From positions 1 to 64,000 of the forward strand of contig JBMNRC010000008.1 of NCBI GenBank assembly GCA_050944455.1: DNA of 64,000 nt, in the 5' to 3' direction. Made by a program: the position numbers and the translations under genes. The notes beneath the pieces were generated by a model, which ran no database searches, had not been told where the DNA came from, and was given only the letters and a program-made list of their open reading frames with translations. Within the stretch, counting starts at the first letter, position 1. Every line of letters starts with the position of its first letter. The DNA comes from Anthropogastromicrobium sp050944455. Its GTDB lineage: Bacteria; Bacillota; Clostridia; Lachnospirales; Lachnospiraceae. Positions 7,096 to 16,909 of the stretch are shown piece after piece.

Positions 7096-9808
7096 TACCG
7101 CGGAGAACCCGCTGCACTACAGCGATATAGATTACGAGAAACTTTCTCCGATGATGAAGATCTACATGGACACGAAGAAAGAATATTCGGACTGCATCCT
7201 GATGTACCGACTGGGTGACTTTTACGAGATGTTCTTCGACGATGCCCTGGCGGCTTCAAAAGCCCTGGAGATCACGCTCACCGGAAAGGAATGCGGCCTT
7301 GAGCGGCGCGCGCCGATGTGCGGCGTCCCGTGGCACGCGGTCGACAGCTACGTCGACCGGCTGGTGAAGGAAGGATACCGCGTCGCGATCGCGGAGCAGC
7401 TGGAAGATCCAAAGCTCGCGAAAGGCCTGGTCAAGCGGGATGTCATCCGCGTCGTGACGCCCGGAACGGTTATCAGTTCCGGGGCACTCGAGGAGACCAA
7501 AAACAACTACCTGCTCTCCATCGCTTATTTCGGAAACCTTTACGGGCTGGCTTTCTGCGACGTCACCACCGGTAATTTCCAGGTCACGGAAGCCGCGTCG
7601 AAGGAAGCCCTGGAGGATGAAATTTTCAAATTCACGCCGGCCGAAATCATCAAAAACGAGTGGTTCGACATGAGCGGCGAGGACCTCACGGAGCTGCAGA
7701 CGCGCATTCACTTCAGCATTTACTCGCCGGACCAGAGATTTTATGACCAGGAGCAGGCTGAAAAGGTTCTTCTCGAGCATTTTCACGCGAAAAGCCTGGA
7801 CGAACTGGGCCTGTCGAAATTCCCGGTGGGAACCGCCGCGGCCGGCGCCCTGATGCAGTATCTGTACGCGACGCAGAAAAACCAGATGCCGCATATCACG
7901 GAGATCCATCCGTACGAGAACGGCCGGTATATGGTTCTGGACACCTTCACGCGGCGCAATCTCGAGCTCACGGAGACGCTGAGGGAGAAAAACCGGAGGG
8001 GATCGCTGCTCTGGGTTCTGGACCGCACGAAAACAGCTATGGGGGCGAGACTGCTCCGCAGCTTTATCGAACAGCCCCTGCTGAATATCGATGAGATCAC
8101 AGCGAGGCAGGACGCGGTGGAAGAGCTGGTGAACGAGTTCGCGGTCCGCGAGGAAATCCGGGAATATCTCGGCCCCGTGTACGACCTGGAACGCCTGATC
8201 GCCCGCATCAGCTATAAGTCGGCCGGCCCGCGCGAACTGCTTTCCTTCGCGTCGTCGCTGAAAATGCTGCCGCCGATCCGTGACCAGCTGGCGCTGTGCA
8301 AAAGCAGCCTGCTGCAGAAAATCCGGGAGGACATGGATCCCCTGGACGATATCTGCGGCCTGATTGACCGGGCGATCTCCGAGGATCCGCCGATCACCGT
8401 CCGCGAGGGCGGAATCATCCGGGAAGGATATTCGCAGGAAGTCGACCTGCTGCGCAAGACCAAAACCGACGGCCGTCAGTGGCTGCTCGATCTGGAGGAA
8501 AGAGAACAGAAACGCACCGGGATCGCGAAACTGAAGATCAAATTCAACCACGTTTTCGGGTACGCCATCGAAATCCCGAACTCCGCCAAAGCCCAGGTGC
8601 CGGAGGATTATGTGCGCCGCCAGACGCTCACGACTTCCGAGCGGTATATCACGCCGGAACTGAAAAAGCTGGAGGACCAGATCCTGGGGGCTGACGACCG
8701 TCTCGCCGGGCTGGAATATGACTTATTCTGCGACGTCCGCGACAAAGTCGGAGCGGAAGTCAGCCGGATCCAGAAAACGGCGAGGGCTGTCGCGCTGCTG
8801 GATGTGCTGGCGTCGCTCGCCGCGGCCGCCCAGCAGAATGACTACGTGCGCCCGAAGATGAACACCCGCGGCGTCATCTCCATCAGGGACGGCCGCCATC
8901 CGGTGGTCGAAAAAATGCTGAAGGACTCGATGTTCGTCGCCAACGACAGCGAACTCGACCAGTCCAAAAACCGGATCGCGATCATCACCGGCCCGAACAT
9001 GGCCGGAAAATCCACTTACATGCGCCAGGTCGCCCTGATCTGCCTGATGGCGCAGATCGGGAGTTTTGTCCCGGCCAGCAGTGCTGATATCTGCGTCAGC
9101 GACCGTATTTTCACGCGCGTAGGCGCATCGGATGATCTAGCCTCGGGGCAGAGCACTTTTATGGTTGAGATGACCGAGGTAGCCAACATCCTGAAGCACG
9201 CTACCCGCAGAAGCCTGATCATCCTGGATGAAATCGGCCGGGGCACAAGCACCTACGACGGGATGAGCCTCGCGTGGGCGATCGTCGAATATATCGCCGA
9301 CCCGAAGCTTCTCGGCGCCAAGACACTGTTCGCGACCCATTATCATGAGCTGACGGAACTGGAAGGCGCTCTGCCGGGGGTGAAGAATTACTGCATCGCC
9401 GTCCGGGAGGAAGGTGACACCGTGCGCTTTCTCCGGAAGATCATCCGGGGCGGCGCGGACCGCAGCTACGGCATTCAGGTGGCGCGCCTGGCCGGGCTTC
9501 CCGACCGCGTGATCGAGCGGGCGGACGAGCTGATCGTCCAGCTGACGGACGCGGATATCGCCGCGAGAGCGCATGAGATCGCGCAGAGCGGAAAGAAGGA
9601 ACAGCCCGCGAAGGTCCATGTGAAAAAGCCGGACGATGTGGAATCCGGGCAGCTTTCCTTTGCCTCTGTGGTTTCCGATGATGAGATCCTGAAGGAGATC
9701 ACCGATATGGACATCACCCGGATGACGCCGATGGACGCCATGAATACGCTGTATCAGCTGCAGGCGAAAATCAAAAACCGCGTGGCTGCGCCGGGGAGCA
9801 AAAAGTGA
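7082..9808 (+). CDS. mutS: DNA mismatch repair ATPase MutS
   Basis: The 908-residue protein has the mismatch-wedge motif GDFYEMF (F47-Y48-E49), the connector, lever and clamp domains, and a C-terminal ATPase with Walker A GPNMAGKS (from about residue 637), a Walker B-like IILDEIGRGTS and FATHYHELTEL. It recognises mispairs and recruits MutL, encoded next. The start is the first in-frame ATG after the end of miaB coding overlap; the ribosome site (AGGCAGAG) is weak, so translation is probably coupled to miaB. Confidence 0.96.
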   Translation: MAQTDTAENPLHYSDIDYEKLSPMMKIYMDTKKEYSDCILMYRLGDFYEMFFDDALAASKALEITLTGKECGLERRAPMCGVPWHAVDSYVDRLVKEGYRVAIAEQLEDPKLAKGLVKRDVIRVVTPGTVISSGALEETKNNYLLSIAYFGNLYGLAFCDVTTGNFQVTEAASKEALEDEIFKFTPAEIIKNEWFDMSGEDLTELQTRIHFSIYSPDQRFYDQEQAEKVLLEHFHAKSLDELGLSKFPVGTAAAGALMQYLYATQKNQMPHITEIHPYENGRYMVLDTFTRRNLELTETLREKNRRGSLLWVLDRTKTAMGARLLRSFIEQPLLNIDEITARQDAVEELVNEFAVREEIREYLGPVYDLERLIARISYKSAGPRELLSFASSLKMLPPIRDQLALCKSSLLQKIREDMDPLDDICGLIDRAISEDPPITVREGGIIREGYSQEVDLLRKTKTDGRQWLLDLEEREQKRTGIAKLKIKFNHVFGYAIEIPNSAKAQVPEDYVRRQTLTTSERYITPELKKLEDQILGADDRLAGLEYDLFCDVRDKVGAEVSRIQKTARAVALLDVLASLAAAAQQNDYVRPKMNTRGVISIRDGRHPVVEKMLKDSMFVANDSELDQSKNRIAIITGPNMAGKSTYMRQVALICLMAQIGSFVPASSADICVSDRIFTRVGASDDLASGQSTFMVEMTEVANILKHATRRSLIILDEIGRGTSTYDGMSLAWAIVEYIADPKLLGAKTLFATHYHELTELEGALPGVKNYCIAVREEGDTVRFLRKIIRGGADRSYGIQVARLAGLPDRVIERADELIVQLTDADIAARAHEIAQSGKKEQPAKVHVKKPDDVESGQLSFASVVSDDEILKEITDMDITRMTPMDAMNTLYQLQAKIKNRVAAPGSKK

Positions 9809-10129
9809 CCTGTCCGGCTGAGAAACGGAAAGCGGCTGTCCGGCGGCACGAAAGCGGCCCGCCCCGCAGGCACCAGGAAGTAACTCCGAGATCATGCGAA
9901 CTCAGCATCAGGAATCGGCCCGCCCCGCAGGCGTCAGGAAGTAACAGGCTCATCGCCGGTATCAACAACATGCAGCAGGCCCGGCCCGCAGACGCAGGGA
10001 AGCAACGAATTGGAGACAGCCGGAGCGGATCCCGCTGAGCCGGTCCTGCAGACGCCGGGAAAAAGATCTGCGCGGACAGTTTAATGTAACATTGTTTATC
10101 ATCAGAAGAAAAGGAGCGGAGGGAATTTC
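9809..10129. other. Intergenic region mutS-mutL, dominated by a 61-nt-period repeat
   Basis: Apart from the repeat array at 9855-10065, the region holds an AT-rich patch (10081-10105) that probably contains the mutL promoter, though no clear -35/-10 pair could be assigned. No terminator hairpin was found after mutS. An open frame across the repeats (9805-10038) is judged spurious. Confidence 0.55.
9855..10065 (+). repeat. Degenerate repeat array A, period 61 nt
   Basis: Copies of a 30-nt element start at 9855, 9916 and 9977, exactly 61 nt apart; a fourth, weaker copy starts near 10038. The element begins CGGCCCGCCCCGCAGGC and ends CAGGAAGTAAC. Copies 1 and 2 differ at two of 30 positions, copy 3 at more, and copy 4 has an extra base. 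The three 31-nt stretches between the elements (9885-9915, 9946-9976, 10007-10037) do not resemble each other. Confidence 0.8.
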
Positions 10130-12289
10130 ATGCCGGAGATCAGGCTTTTGAACAGCGAAACGATCAATCAGATTGCGGCAGGCGAAGTCATTGAGCGGCC
10201 CGCTTCCGTAGTGAAGGAGCTTTTCGAGAACGCAGTCGACGCGGGAGCGTCCGCCGTCACCATCGAAATCAGGGACGGCGGAATCAGCCTGATCCGCGTG
10301 ACGGACAACGGGTGCGGAATTGAGAAAGACCAGATCCACACGGCCTTTCTGCGCCACGCGACCAGCAAAATCCGGGATGCGGGCGACCTCATCTCCATCC
10401 GGTCGCTGGGATTCCGCGGTGAGGCGCTCGCTTCGGTCGCGGCGGTCGCCGAAGTGGAGATGATCACCAAAACAGCCGGATCAGTGCTCGGCGTATCATA
10501 CCGCATCGAATACGGCGAGGAAAAATCGCTGGAGGAAATCGGGGCTCCGGACGGGACAACGCTTCTGGTGAGAAACCTGTTTGGGCATCTGCCGGCCAGG
10601 AGAAAATTCCTGAAGGCGCCGGCTACGGAAGCCAGCTATATCTGCCAGCTGACGGAAGAACTGGCGCTGTCGCACCCGGAGGTTTCGGTCCGGCTGATCG
10701 TCAACGGCCAGAACCGTCTGTACACTTCGGGAACCGGACTGAAAAAAGACCTGATCTACCAGGTTTTCGGGCGCGAGACGGCCGGCAGCCTGATCGAATT
10801 CGAGGCGGACACCGAGTATTTCAAGGTGAAGGGATACCTCGGGAAGCCGATTATTTCCCGCGGCAACCGCAGTTTCGAGAATTATTTCATCAACGGCAGG
10901 TACATCCGCAGCAAGGTGATTTCCCAGGCTATCGAGAACGGCTACCGGTCCTTCCTGATGCTGCACCGCTACCCGTTCACCGATCTGTATTTTACGTTTG
11001 AGACTGACGCCGTGGACGTCAATGTGCATCCCCAGAAGATGGAAGTGCGCTTCCGCGACGAGGAACAGATCCTGCCACTGCTCGGCAGCCTGATCGATGA
11101 GACGCTGCACGGAAAGCAGCTGATACAGGACGTTTCACTCCCCGGCAGCGAAGTGAAGGCGAAAGAGAAAATCCCGTCGGCGCCGGAGCCCTTTGAGAAG
11201 GCGAGGCTGGAAGCGCAGAAAAATATCATTCCGCTGAACGGGACAAGAACTTCGCCTGAGCACGGATATCCATGGCGCGGTTCTTTTTCGGGCAGTCCGT
11301 TCCGCCCTTCCGGCGGCATGGGGCCGTCAGACTCCGGACAGCCCCGGGCGGGCGGTTCCCGGACCGGATTTCCCGGTCATGAAGAAAATGGCGGAGACCG
11401 CGGACTTACCTCCGGGAAGAGCGGCAGTGCGGATGAGGTCCTGAAAGAGGAAACGCTGTCTTACGAAACCGCCGGTCAGCCGGCGGCGGGACCGTCCGGG
11501 ACGGAAAACGCGGATGACAGCGGAACTTCCGGAGGTCCGGAAAACAGCCCGGAGCCGTCGGAGGAAATTGCCGGGAGCCGGAACGGGGAAAATCCCGGTG
11601 CGGGAGGAGCTGAAAACGGCAGGGGATCCATGCCTGCGGCACAGGATTCCGGCTTTGAGCCGTCCCCGGAGGAAGCCCTCTGGACGCCTCCGCTCCTGTC
11701 AAAACAGGGGATGGAGGGACACCGCCTGATCGGGCAGCTGTTCTCGACCTACTGGCTGATCGAATACCGCGATAAACTCTATATCATGGACCAGCACGCG
11801 GCGCATGAGAAAGTGCTGTACGAGCGCCTCAAAAAGAGCTACGGGGAGAAGAGCGGAATATCCCAGATGCTGCAGCCTTCCCTCCGGATCGGGCTTTCCC
11901 CGGAAGAGATGAACACGTTCCGCCGGTTTAAGGATGAGTTCGGCCGGTTCGGATATCAGTTTGACGACGTCGGCGGGAATGAGGTTTCTCTCTCCGCGGT
12001 CCCCGCGGATCTCTACGGCCTGGACGAGCGCCAGCTGTTCATTGACATCCTGCAGGGATTCGAGGAGACCGAATCCGGCGACAGCAGCCGCATGATCGAC
12101 CACCGCATCGCGACGATGGCCTGCAAGGCGGCCGTCAAGGGAAACATGAAAATATCTGCCCGGGAAGCGGAGGCGGTTCTGAATGAACTTCTCACCCTCA
12201 AAAATCCTTACAACTGCCCGCACGGAAGGCCGACCCTGATTTCGATCAGCCGATATGAGCTGGAGAAGCGCTTCAGGCGCGTGGTATGA
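10130..12289 (+). CDS. mutL: DNA mismatch repair protein MutL
   Basis: The 719-residue protein has the GHKL ATPase N-terminus (ELFENAVDAGA, DNGCGI, GFRGEALASVAAV), a Gly/Ser/Glu-rich linker at about 340-520 and a C-terminal dimerisation/endonuclease domain. The nicking-endonuclease motif DQHAAHEKVLYE (554-565) and the late CPHGRPT motif are present, so it should be a MutH-independent nicking MutL. GGAGCGGAGGG precedes the ATG. It lies between mutS and miaA. Confidence 0.95.
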   Translation: MPEIRLLNSETINQIAAGEVIERPASVVKELFENAVDAGASAVTIEIRDGGISLIRVTDNGCGIEKDQIHTAFLRHATSKIRDAGDLISIRSLGFRGEALASVAAVAEVEMITKTAGSVLGVSYRIEYGEEKSLEEIGAPDGTTLLVRNLFGHLPARRKFLKAPATEASYICQLTEELALSHPEVSVRLIVNGQNRLYTSGTGLKKDLIYQVFGRETAGSLIEFEADTEYFKVKGYLGKPIISRGNRSFENYFINGRYIRSKVISQAIENGYRSFLMLHRYPFTDLYFTFETDAVDVNVHPQKMEVRFRDEEQILPLLGSLIDETLHGKQLIQDVSLPGSEVKAKEKIPSAPEPFEKARLEAQKNIIPLNGTRTSPEHGYPWRGSFSGSPFRPSGGMGPSDSGQPRAGGSRTGFPGHEENGGDRGLTSGKSGSADEVLKEETLSYETAGQPAAGPSGTENADDSGTSGGPENSPEPSEEIAGSRNGENPGAGGAENGRGSMPAAQDSGFEPSPEEALWTPPLLSKQGMEGHRLIGQLFSTYWLIEYRDKLYIMDQHAAHEKVLYERLKKSYGEKSGISQMLQPSLRIGLSPEEMNTFRRFKDEFGRFGYQFDDVGGNEVSLSAVPADLYGLDERQLFIDILQGFEETESGDSSRMIDHRIATMACKAAVKGNMKISAREAEAVLNELLTLKNPYNCPHGRPTLISISRYELEKRFRRVV

Positions 12290-12299
12290 GGACTCCCGT

Positions 12300-13334
12300 A
12301 TGAAAGAGGATAAAAACACGGAAGCTTCCCGTCCGGGATGCGGAAATCCTGCCGGCCCCCCGCTGGTGATTGTGACCGGTCCGACGGCGGTCGGAAAAAC
12401 GGATATCTCTGTTCAGCTGGCGAAAAGAATCGGGGGCGAGATCATCTCCGCGGATTCCATGCAGGTTTACCGGTATATGGACATCGGTTCGGCAAAAGTG
12501 ACTCCTGAAGAAATGCAGGGAGTCAGGCATTACCTTGTCGATGTGCTGGAGCCCTCCGATTCCTTCGACGTTGTCAGATTCCAGAAAATGGCGGAGGAGG
12601 CGGCTGAAGAGATCGCCTCGCACGGCGCGGTCCCGATTGTCGCCGGCGGGACGGGCTTTTACATCCAGTCGCTGCTGTATAAAATTGACTTTGAGCAGAC
12701 GGAGGAGCATCCGGAGATCCGGCGCAGATACGAACAGATCGCCGCGGAAAAAGGCGCTGAATACCTGCACACGCTTCTCAGGGAGGCGGACCCGAAAGCG
12801 GCGGAAGCCATCCACCCGTCCAATGTCAAACGGACGGTGAGGGCGCTCGAATACCATGAGCTGACCGGGAAACCGATTTCGGAGCACAACGAGAAGGAGC
12901 GGGCGAAAACATCGCCCTGGCATTTTGTCTATTTTGTCCTGACAAGGAACCGCCGCGACCTGTATGACCGGATCAACCGCCGTGTGGATTTCATGTTCGA
13001 GCAGGGGCTGCTGGATGAAGTCAGGCGGCTTGAACAGATGGGATACCGGGAGACCGACGTCGCCATGCAGGGAATCGGATACAAGGAACTGCTGGCTTAC
13101 CTGCACGGGAAAGGGACGCTGGAGGAAGCGAAGGAACAGATCAAACTTTCGAGCCGCCATTACGCAAAGCGCCAGCTCACCTGGTTCCGGCGGGAGCGGG
13201 ACGTCACCTGGGTGAACCTGGACGGGAAGACGGAAGACGAGGTGCTCGATGAGATGGCAGGGCGGCTGAGGGAAGCCGGAATCCTGCGGGATGATGCGGA
13301 TTTCAACGAAGGAGACGAAAGGGCAGACAGATGA
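12300..13334 (+). CDS. miaA: tRNA dimethylallyltransferase MiaA
   Basis: This enzyme transfers the dimethylallyl group to A37 of tRNAs that read UNN codons, making the substrate for MiaB. The P-loop GPTAVGKTD lies near residue 25, followed by ISADSMQVYR and the IVAGGTGFYIQSLLY motif. At 344 residues it is slightly longer than usual because of a ~20-residue N-terminal tail. The ATG lies 10 bases after the mutL stop; an earlier in-frame start inside mutL is less likely. It overlaps the next gene (ATGA). Confidence 0.95.
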   Translation: MKEDKNTEASRPGCGNPAGPPLVIVTGPTAVGKTDISVQLAKRIGGEIISADSMQVYRYMDIGSAKVTPEEMQGVRHYLVDVLEPSDSFDVVRFQKMAEEAAEEIASHGAVPIVAGGTGFYIQSLLYKIDFEQTEEHPEIRRRYEQIAAEKGAEYLHTLLREADPKAAEAIHPSNVKRTVRALEYHELTGKPISEHNEKERAKTSPWHFVYFVLTRNRRDLYDRINRRVDFMFEQGLLDEVRRLEQMGYRETDVAMQGIGYKELLAYLHGKGTLEEAKEQIKLSSRHYAKRQLTWFRRERDVTWVNLDGKTEDEVLDEMAGRLREAGILRDDADFNEGDERADR

Positions 13335-14629
13335 ATTGCATGGATGATGAGATGAAGCGGCAGTACGCGGAGATGGGAATTTCCGGACCGGTTTATGATT
13401 ACTGCGAAAAGATCGCGGACAGTCTCGCGGACCGCTTTCACGAGATCGACAGGATCGCCGAGGCAAACCAGTTGAAAGTCCTTCACGCGATGCAGAAAAA
13501 CCACGTGGCCGAGATGCACCTCGGAGCCAGCACCGGATACGGCTATAACGACGAAGGCCGCGAGACGCTGGAAAAGGTTTACGCCGACACCTTTCACACC
13601 GAGGCCGCGCTGGTCCGCCCTCAGATCACCTGCGGAACCCACGCGCTCGCAACGGCGCTTTCGGCGAACCTGCGCCCGGGCGACGAACTGCTTTCCCCGG
13701 TCGGAAAACCCTACGATACCCTGGAGGAAGTTATCGGCATCCGCCCGTCGAAGGGATCCCTGGCCGAGTACGGCGTCACCTACAGGCAGGTCGATCTGCT
13801 GCCGGGGGACCGCTTTGACTACGACGGCATCCGCAGCGCGATCACACCCCGCACAAAACTGGTAACCATCCAGAGATCCAAGGGCTACCAGACCCGCAAG
13901 ACCTTCTCGCCGGAGGAAATCGGCGAACTGATCGCCTTCATCAAGGGAATCCGCAAGGATATCCTGGTTATGGTGGACAACTGCTACGGCGAATTCGTTG
14001 ACCTCACCGAACCGTCCGACTACGGCGCCGACATGACCGTCGGCTCCCTGATCAAAAATCCGGGCGGCGGCCTCGCACCCTGCGGCGGCTACATCGCCGG
14101 CACCAGCGAGTGCGTCGGGGAGTGCGCGTACCGCCTGCTGGCGCCCGGCCTCGGCCAGGAAGTCGGGGCGACCATGGGCGTGCTCAGCCGTTTTTACCAG
14201 GGCTTCTTTCTCGCCCCTGTCGTCACGGCCGGCGCGGAGAAAGGCGCGGTGTTTGCGGCCAATGTCTTTGAAAAACTCGGCTTCCCGGTCATCCCTGGCG
14301 GCGGTGAACGGAGGCATGATATCATCCAGGCGGTGACCCTCGGAACGCCGGAAGGCCTGATCGCGTTCTGCGAGGGCATCCAGGCGGCGGCGCCGGTCGA
14401 CAGCTTCGTCCGCCCGGAACCCTGGGATATGCCAGGGTACAGCGATCAGGTAATCATGGCGGCCGGAAACTTTATCCAGGGGGCTTCCATCGAGCTCTCG
14501 GCGGACGGGCCGCTCCGCGAGCCGTACACGGCATATTTCCAGGGAGGCCTGACCTGGTACCACACGAAACTCGGCATCATGATGGCCCTCCAGAAACTGG
14601 TGGACCGCAATCTGGCAAAGCTCCCGTAA
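13331..14629 (+). CDS. Methionine gamma-lyase family / aluminium-resistance-like PLP protein
   Basis: The 432-residue protein is a fold-type I PLP enzyme of the family often named aluminium resistance protein (YnbB-like). The PLP lysine is probably in GSLIKNPGGGLAPCGGYIAG. The family commonly sits beside hfq or miaA in Firmicutes, as here, but its reaction is not established; C-S lyase activity is an inference from homology to cystathionine/methionine gamma-lyases. The start overlaps miaA by four bases. Confidence 0.85.
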   Translation: MNCMDDEMKRQYAEMGISGPVYDYCEKIADSLADRFHEIDRIAEANQLKVLHAMQKNHVAEMHLGASTGYGYNDEGRETLEKVYADTFHTEAALVRPQITCGTHALATALSANLRPGDELLSPVGKPYDTLEEVIGIRPSKGSLAEYGVTYRQVDLLPGDRFDYDGIRSAITPRTKLVTIQRSKGYQTRKTFSPEEIGELIAFIKGIRKDILVMVDNCYGEFVDLTEPSDYGADMTVGSLIKNPGGGLAPCGGYIAGTSECVGECAYRLLAPGLGQEVGATMGVLSRFYQGFFLAPVVTAGAEKGAVFAANVFEKLGFPVIPGGGERRHDIIQAVTLGTPEGLIAFCEGIQAAAPVDSFVRPEPWDMPGYSDQVIMAAGNFIQGASIELSADGPLREPYTAYFQGGLTWYHTKLGIMMALQKLVDRNLAKLP

Positions 14630-14716
14630 AGCGGTTCCGCGGCTGTTTCCGTGAAAGCAGCGGCGCGGGCGGCCGGAGTTCCGGCGCCGGAACTCCGGCA
14701 CCGCAGATGAATCCTG

Positions 14717-14745
14717 TCGACAAAAAATCTTCCCCGTGCTATGAT
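14717..14745 (+). promoter_or_regulatory. SigmaA-type promoter for radC-mre genes
   Basis: TCGACA at 14717-14722 and TATGAT at 14740-14745 are each 5/6 matches to consensus with 17-nt spacing. Confidence 0.65.
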
Positions 14746-14783
14746 GAGTCGTGATATTTTCTGCCCGGAAAATACACGGAACT

Positions 14784-15500
14784 ATGGACAAAGAGTACAG
14801 AACGGAGGAGAAGGAGCACCTTCAGGTCAAAGAACTTCCGGCGGAGCTCAGGCCTTACGAGCGATGCAGGAAGGAAGGCCCGGGCGTGCTGAATGACGCT
14901 GAACTGCTGGCGGTCATTCTCAGGACGGGAAACGTCGGGGAAACTTCGGTCGAGCTTGCCCAGCGGCTGCTGCGGGGCAGAAGCGTTTCCGACCTGGTTT
15001 CGATGACGTTCAGCCAGCTGACTTCCGTGAAAGGGATCGGAAAGGTAAAGGCCGTTCAGATCCAGTGTCTGGGCGAGCTTGCCCACCGCATTTCAAGCCG
15101 CGCGAAACCCGAGCGGCCTGTGCTTGATTCTCCCGCGCGCATCGCGGACCGCTATATGGACCGGCTGTGCAGGGAAACGCGGGAAAAGGTTATTGTGGCG
15201 TTTCTCAACCAGAAATGCAGGCTGGTGGGAGAAACCGTGCTCACCGAGGGGACAGTCAATTCGTCCCTGATTTCGGTGAGGGAGGTGTTTGTGGAAGCGC
15301 TCAGGCATGACGCGGTGGCAGTCATCCTGATACACAACCATCCGAGCGGGGACCCCGAACCCAGCGCGGAAGACCTGTCCGTCACCAAAAAGACGGCGGG
15401 GGCCGGGAAACTGATCGGGATCCGGCTCCTGGACCATATCATTATCGGAGATCACGTTTACTGCAGTCTCAGAGAACGAGGATTAGTGGATGAACAATAA
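14784..15500 (+). CDS. radC: RadC-family JAB/MPN domain protein
   Basis: The 238-residue protein has an N-terminal helix-hairpin-helix (TSVKGIGKVKAVQI) and a C-terminal JAB metalloprotease-like domain with IHNHPSGDPEPS, the Zn-binding HxHPSGD motif. The role of RadC is unsettled; the name comes from an old mis-assignment to DNA repair. ATG 14784 is preferred because a start at 14751 would coincide with the predicted transcription start. It overlaps mreC by 11 bases; mreB, which commonly stands between them in related genomes, is missing. Confidence 0.92.
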   Translation: MDKEYRTEEKEHLQVKELPAELRPYERCRKEGPGVLNDAELLAVILRTGNVGETSVELAQRLLRGRSVSDLVSMTFSQLTSVKGIGKVKAVQIQCLGELAHRISSRAKPERPVLDSPARIADRYMDRLCRETREKVIVAFLNQKCRLVGETVLTEGTVNSSLISVREVFVEALRHDAVAVILIHNHPSGDPEPSAEDLSVTKKTAGAGKLIGIRLLDHIIIGDHVYCSLRERGLVDEQ

Positions 15501-16368
15501 TAACAGCAGCGGCGCTAACGACCGGATCAACCGCAGCAGCCTGCCCAGGATCGCGCTTTTCATCCTGACCGTGCTTTGCGTGGCGTCGATGGGATATTAT
15601 TATCTGCGTCAGGAGAACGCGGCGTCCGTCTCGAAAGTGACGGAGCTGATCGTGGTTCCCTTCCAGAAAGGGATCAACAAAATCGGCACCTGGGTCAGCG
15701 ACAGGGCGGACGACTGCCGAACCCTTGCCGAAGCCAACGATACCATCGAATCCCTGGAGGCGGAGAATGAGAGCCTGTCCGACCAGATGGCCGCGTACGA
15801 CAGGAATCAGCGCCGGTACCAGTCCGCGCAGGACGCCCTGGAGCTGACTGATACCTACAGCCAGTACGATACGGTCGGCGCCAATGTCATTTTCCGCGAC
15901 GCTGCGTCAAACTGGTATTCGACTTTCACGATCGACAAGGGGTCGGAGGACGGCATGGCCGAGGGGATGAACGTGATCGCGGACGGAGGCCTTGTCGGCT
16001 ACCTGAGCTCCGTAAGCAGCCATACCTCCATCGTCACGACCATCATCAATGACGGAGTCAATGTCAGCGGAATGCAGCCTTCCACCGGAAATACCTGCAT
16101 TGTGGAGGGAGATCTCACCGGTATGAAAGAGAGCGGGCTGCTGCCGATCAGCTATATGGTGAGTGACTTTTCGATTGAGGATGACGCTCAGATCGTCACC
16201 TCCGATATCAGCGACCGCTATCTTCCCGGAATTGTGATCGGATACGCGCAGGACGTGACGCAGAATGCTGACCGCCTGACAAGCTCGGGGCATCTGAAGC
16301 CCGCCGTCGATTTTGAGCATCTGAGCATTGTCCTTGTCATCACCACGCTGAAAGAAGTCTCGGGCTGA
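15490..16368 (+). CDS. mreC: Rod shape-determining protein MreC
   Basis: The 292-residue protein has one membrane anchor at about 19-36, a coiled coil at about 65-105 (rich in Glu/Leu heptads) and a beta-rich C-terminal domain with the family's DKGSEDGMAEGMNVI signature. It scaffolds PBP2/RodA wall synthesis during elongation. Its start lies inside the end of radC, so translation is coupled. mreD follows. Confidence 0.92.
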   Translation: MNNNNSSGANDRINRSSLPRIALFILTVLCVASMGYYYLRQENAASVSKVTELIVVPFQKGINKIGTWVSDRADDCRTLAEANDTIESLEAENESLSDQMAAYDRNQRRYQSAQDALELTDTYSQYDTVGANVIFRDAASNWYSTFTIDKGSEDGMAEGMNVIADGGLVGYLSSVSSHTSIVTTIINDGVNVSGMQPSTGNTCIVEGDLTGMKESGLLPISYMVSDFSIEDDAQIVTSDISDRYLPGIVIGYAQDVTQNADRLTSSGHLKPAVDFEHLSIVLVITTLKEVSG

Positions 16369-16381
16369 AGGAGGTGCGGCT

Positions 16382-16909
16382 GTGAAACATTGGATTTTGC
16401 GGGCAGTGCTGCTGGTTCTCACGGTTATCGCGGCTTTTCTGCTCCAGACGAACCTGGGACGGTGGGTGCCTTTTCTGTCAGTGGCGCCGAATCTTCTCCT
16501 GGCGGTCACCTTTTCAGTCGGATTTCTCCGCGGAAAAATGGAGGGGATGGTCACCGGACTGCTCTGCGGGCTGCTTCTGGATTCCCTGAGCGGCGGGATT
16601 CTGGGCCGCTACACTCTGATCTACAGTTACATCGGATACTTCAACGGGCTGATCGGACAGATCTTTGTCAATGACATGATTGTTCTCCCGCTCGTTCTCT
16701 GCGTGATCAATGAATTTTTCTACAGCCTTTACTGCTACCTGACCGGCGCTTTCCTGCTCGGGCAGACCAATATCGGCGATTATCTGCGCACGATCGCGGT
16801 CCCCGAGCTGATTGAGACGCTGATCTGCACGGTTTTTATCTATGGAATCATCATGGCCGCCGTGCGCAGGCTGCAGGAGAAGGAAAAAGAACAGGAGGGG
16901 ATTGCGTAA
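16382..16909 (+). CDS. mreD: Rod shape-determining protein MreD
   Basis: The 175-residue protein is almost entirely membrane helices (about five or six), typical of MreD. It starts at GTG 16382 with AGGAGGTG upstream, 13 bases after mreC. It partners MreC and PBP2 in elongation. Confidence 0.88.
   Translation: MKHWILRAVLLVLTVIAAFLLQTNLGRWVPFLSVAPNLLLAVTFSVGFLRGKMEGMVTGLLCGLLLDSLSGGILGRYTLIYSYIGYFNGLIGQIFVNDMIVLPLVLCVINEFFYSLYCYLTGAFLLGQTNIGDYLRTIAVPELIETLICTVFIYGIIMAAVRRLQEKEKEQEGIA

Noticed and set aside
9855..10065. CRISPR array
   Set aside because: Repeat-spacer spacing fits, but the cores are degenerate, only three to four copies exist, there are no cas genes, and unrelated clusters with other cores show the same spacing.
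13160..14791. 543-residue antisense open frame
   Set aside because: Opposite the PLP enzyme gene, covers the radC promoter, no ribosome site or motifs.
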